A stretch of DNA of 5,591 nt, from the NCBI GenBank assembly GCA_945869905.1, contig CAMBQD010000078.1, positions 1 to 5,591 of the forward strand. The letters are read 5' to 3'. How positions within the stretch are numbered: position 1 is the stretch's first letter; the number at the start of each line of letters is the position of its first letter. This DNA is from an uncultured Clostridia bacterium (GTDB taxonomy: Bacteria; Bacillota; Clostridia; Oscillospirales; Acutalibacteraceae). This document shows, in pieces, positions 4,794 through 5,591 of the stretch. The position numbers were made by a program, and so were the translations under genes. The notes under the pieces were generated by a model. The model was not told where the DNA came from, ran no database searches, and worked only from the letters and a program-made list of their open reading frames with translations.

Positions 4794-5549
4794 CTATTTG
4801 AGTGTTCCGTAATGCTCATCTGTAACCGGCTCTAACCATTCGCTTGAGCAATCCTTGCCCGGCACTTCTATCGCAAGATGAGAAAACCATGAATCCGGTG
4901 CAGCACCGTGCCAATGCTTAATCTCCGGCGGGATATTGATACAGTCGCCGGGATTCATTTCAACTGCATCTTTGCCCCATTCCTGATAGTAGCCTCTTCC
5001 TGCAACACAGACAAGTATCTGACCGCCGCCATTTTTTGCGTGATGAATATGCCAATTATTCCTGCAACCCGACTCAAAGGTAACATTATAAATTCCCACC
5101 TGACTTGTTGATATGGGATAAAGATAGCTTTGACCTGTAAAATATTTTGCAAAAGCGTCATTAGGCTCTCCGATAGGAAAAATCATTTCCGACTGATGAC
5201 TTGCTTTTGGACTGTTAAAGTTAGCATTTTCCTGCCAAATCTCCTTTGCAAGATTAAAAACCGCCCATCCCTTTGGCCATCCCACATAAAAAGCCACATG
5301 TGTAATAATTGCAGCGATTTCTCTCTGCGTAACGCCATGATTCTTTGCATTGAGCAAATGATATTTGAGTGAAGAATCCGTAATACCCGAAGACATAAGT
5401 GCGACCACCGTGATGATACTTCTCGTCTTCACATCAATGTCATTATTATTCCAATTTTCCCCAAAGAGAACATCATCATTAAAATGAGCAAACTCCGGTG
5501 CAAACTCACCGAGAGCTTCTCGACCTGCTGGTTGCACTAATTTTTCCAT
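4794..5549 (-). CDS. Carboxymuconolactone decarboxylase-like and cupin two-domain protein
   Basis: From the preferred start this is a 251-residue cytosolic protein. Residues about 8-105 form a carboxymuconolactone decarboxylase (CMD/AhpD-like) helical domain, recognisable from GREALGEFAPEFAHFNDDVL, the DVKTRSIITVVALM helix, KYH with His64 and a later THVAFYVGWP stretch. The CxxC pair of AhpD peroxidases is absent, so peroxidase activity is unlikely. Residues about 145-235 form a cupin barrel: motif 1 is WHIHHAKNGGGQ with His167, His169, His170 and Gln177, and motif 2 is PPEIKHWHGA with His212 and His214, together a likely metal site. Fusions of this kind are common in anaerobes and usually have no proven substrate. 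I chose the ATG at 5547-5549 because AAGAAGG lies 8 bases upstream and family members begin close to this point. An in-frame ATG at 5580-5582 would add 11 residues but has no usable ribosome site. The gene converges on the remnant region; its promoter is outside the window. Confidence 0.88.
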   Translation of the reverse strand: MEKLVQPAGREALGEFAPEFAHFNDDVLFGENWNNNDIDVKTRSIITVVALMSSGITDSSLKYHLLNAKNHGVTQREIAAIITHVAFYVGWPKGWAVFNLAKEIWQENANFNSPKASHQSEMIFPIGEPNDAFAKYFTGQSYLYPISTSQVGIYNVTFESGCRNNWHIHHAKNGGGQILVCVAGRGYYQEWGKDAVEMNPGDCINIPPEIKHWHGAAPDSWFSHLAIEVPGKDCSSEWLEPVTDEHYGTLK

Positions 5550-5557
5550 AATACCAA

Positions 5558-5564
5558 CCTTCTT
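5558..5564 (-). promoter_or_regulatory. Ribosome binding site deciding the start of the cupin gene
   Basis: On the minus strand AAGAAGG sits 8 bases before the ATG at 5547-5549. The alternative ATG at 5580-5582 is preceded by TGTAAGAG directly against the codon, too close for efficient initiation. This supports the shorter product. Confidence 0.55.
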
Positions 5565-5591
5565 TCCCGATACTATCTTCATCTCTTACAG

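Noticed and set aside
1..5591. CRISPR array, tRNA or rRNA genes
   Set aside because: No regularly spaced direct repeats, no tRNA cloverleaf with a T-loop GTTC box and no rRNA-like sequence were seen on either strand.

Overview
The window looks like chromosomal DNA of a low-GC, Gram-positive, probably spore-forming anaerobe of the Clostridia (Bacillota). The reasons are an HPr kinase/phosphorylase gene, a CotJC-type manganese catalase, strong AGGAGG-like ribosome sites, AT-rich spacers and classical stem-plus-T-run terminators. The species cannot be told from this sequence.

Left third (minus strand, 1-1727): a two-gene operon reads out of the window. A clear sigma-A type promoter (1699-1727) drives hprK (HPr kinase/phosphorylase, complete). 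After 32 bases comes a ROK-family sugar kinase, most likely glucokinase, whose C-terminal third lies beyond base 1. HprK sets the phosphorylation state of HPr and so carbon catabolite repression; the kinase feeds glucose into glycolysis. Together they form a carbon-control pair.

Middle (plus strand, 1776-3757): a divergent promoter drives a complete GT4-family glycosyltransferase that starts at TTG and ends at a strong terminator. A stand-alone manganese catalase/CotJC-like gene with its own terminator follows.

Accessory stretch (3758-4793): this is the most unusual part. A small gene with a good promoter and ribosome site begins a short ribbon-helix-helix-like DNA-binding protein, but it is broken by a 279-bp element (3992-4270). 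The C-terminal half of the protein resumes in a different frame at about 4270-4386. The element has 26-bp imperfect terminal inverted repeats and two long internal stem arms, each capped by a hairpin, so a single strand could fold into a three-way junction. It carries no gene and looks like a MITE-type non-autonomous element. After it lies what may be the tail of a decayed XRE-type regulator, then a hairpin that may act as a terminator.

Right end (minus strand, 4794-5549): a two-domain protein joins a carboxymuconolactone decarboxylase-like domain to a cupin domain. Its promoter lies beyond the window.
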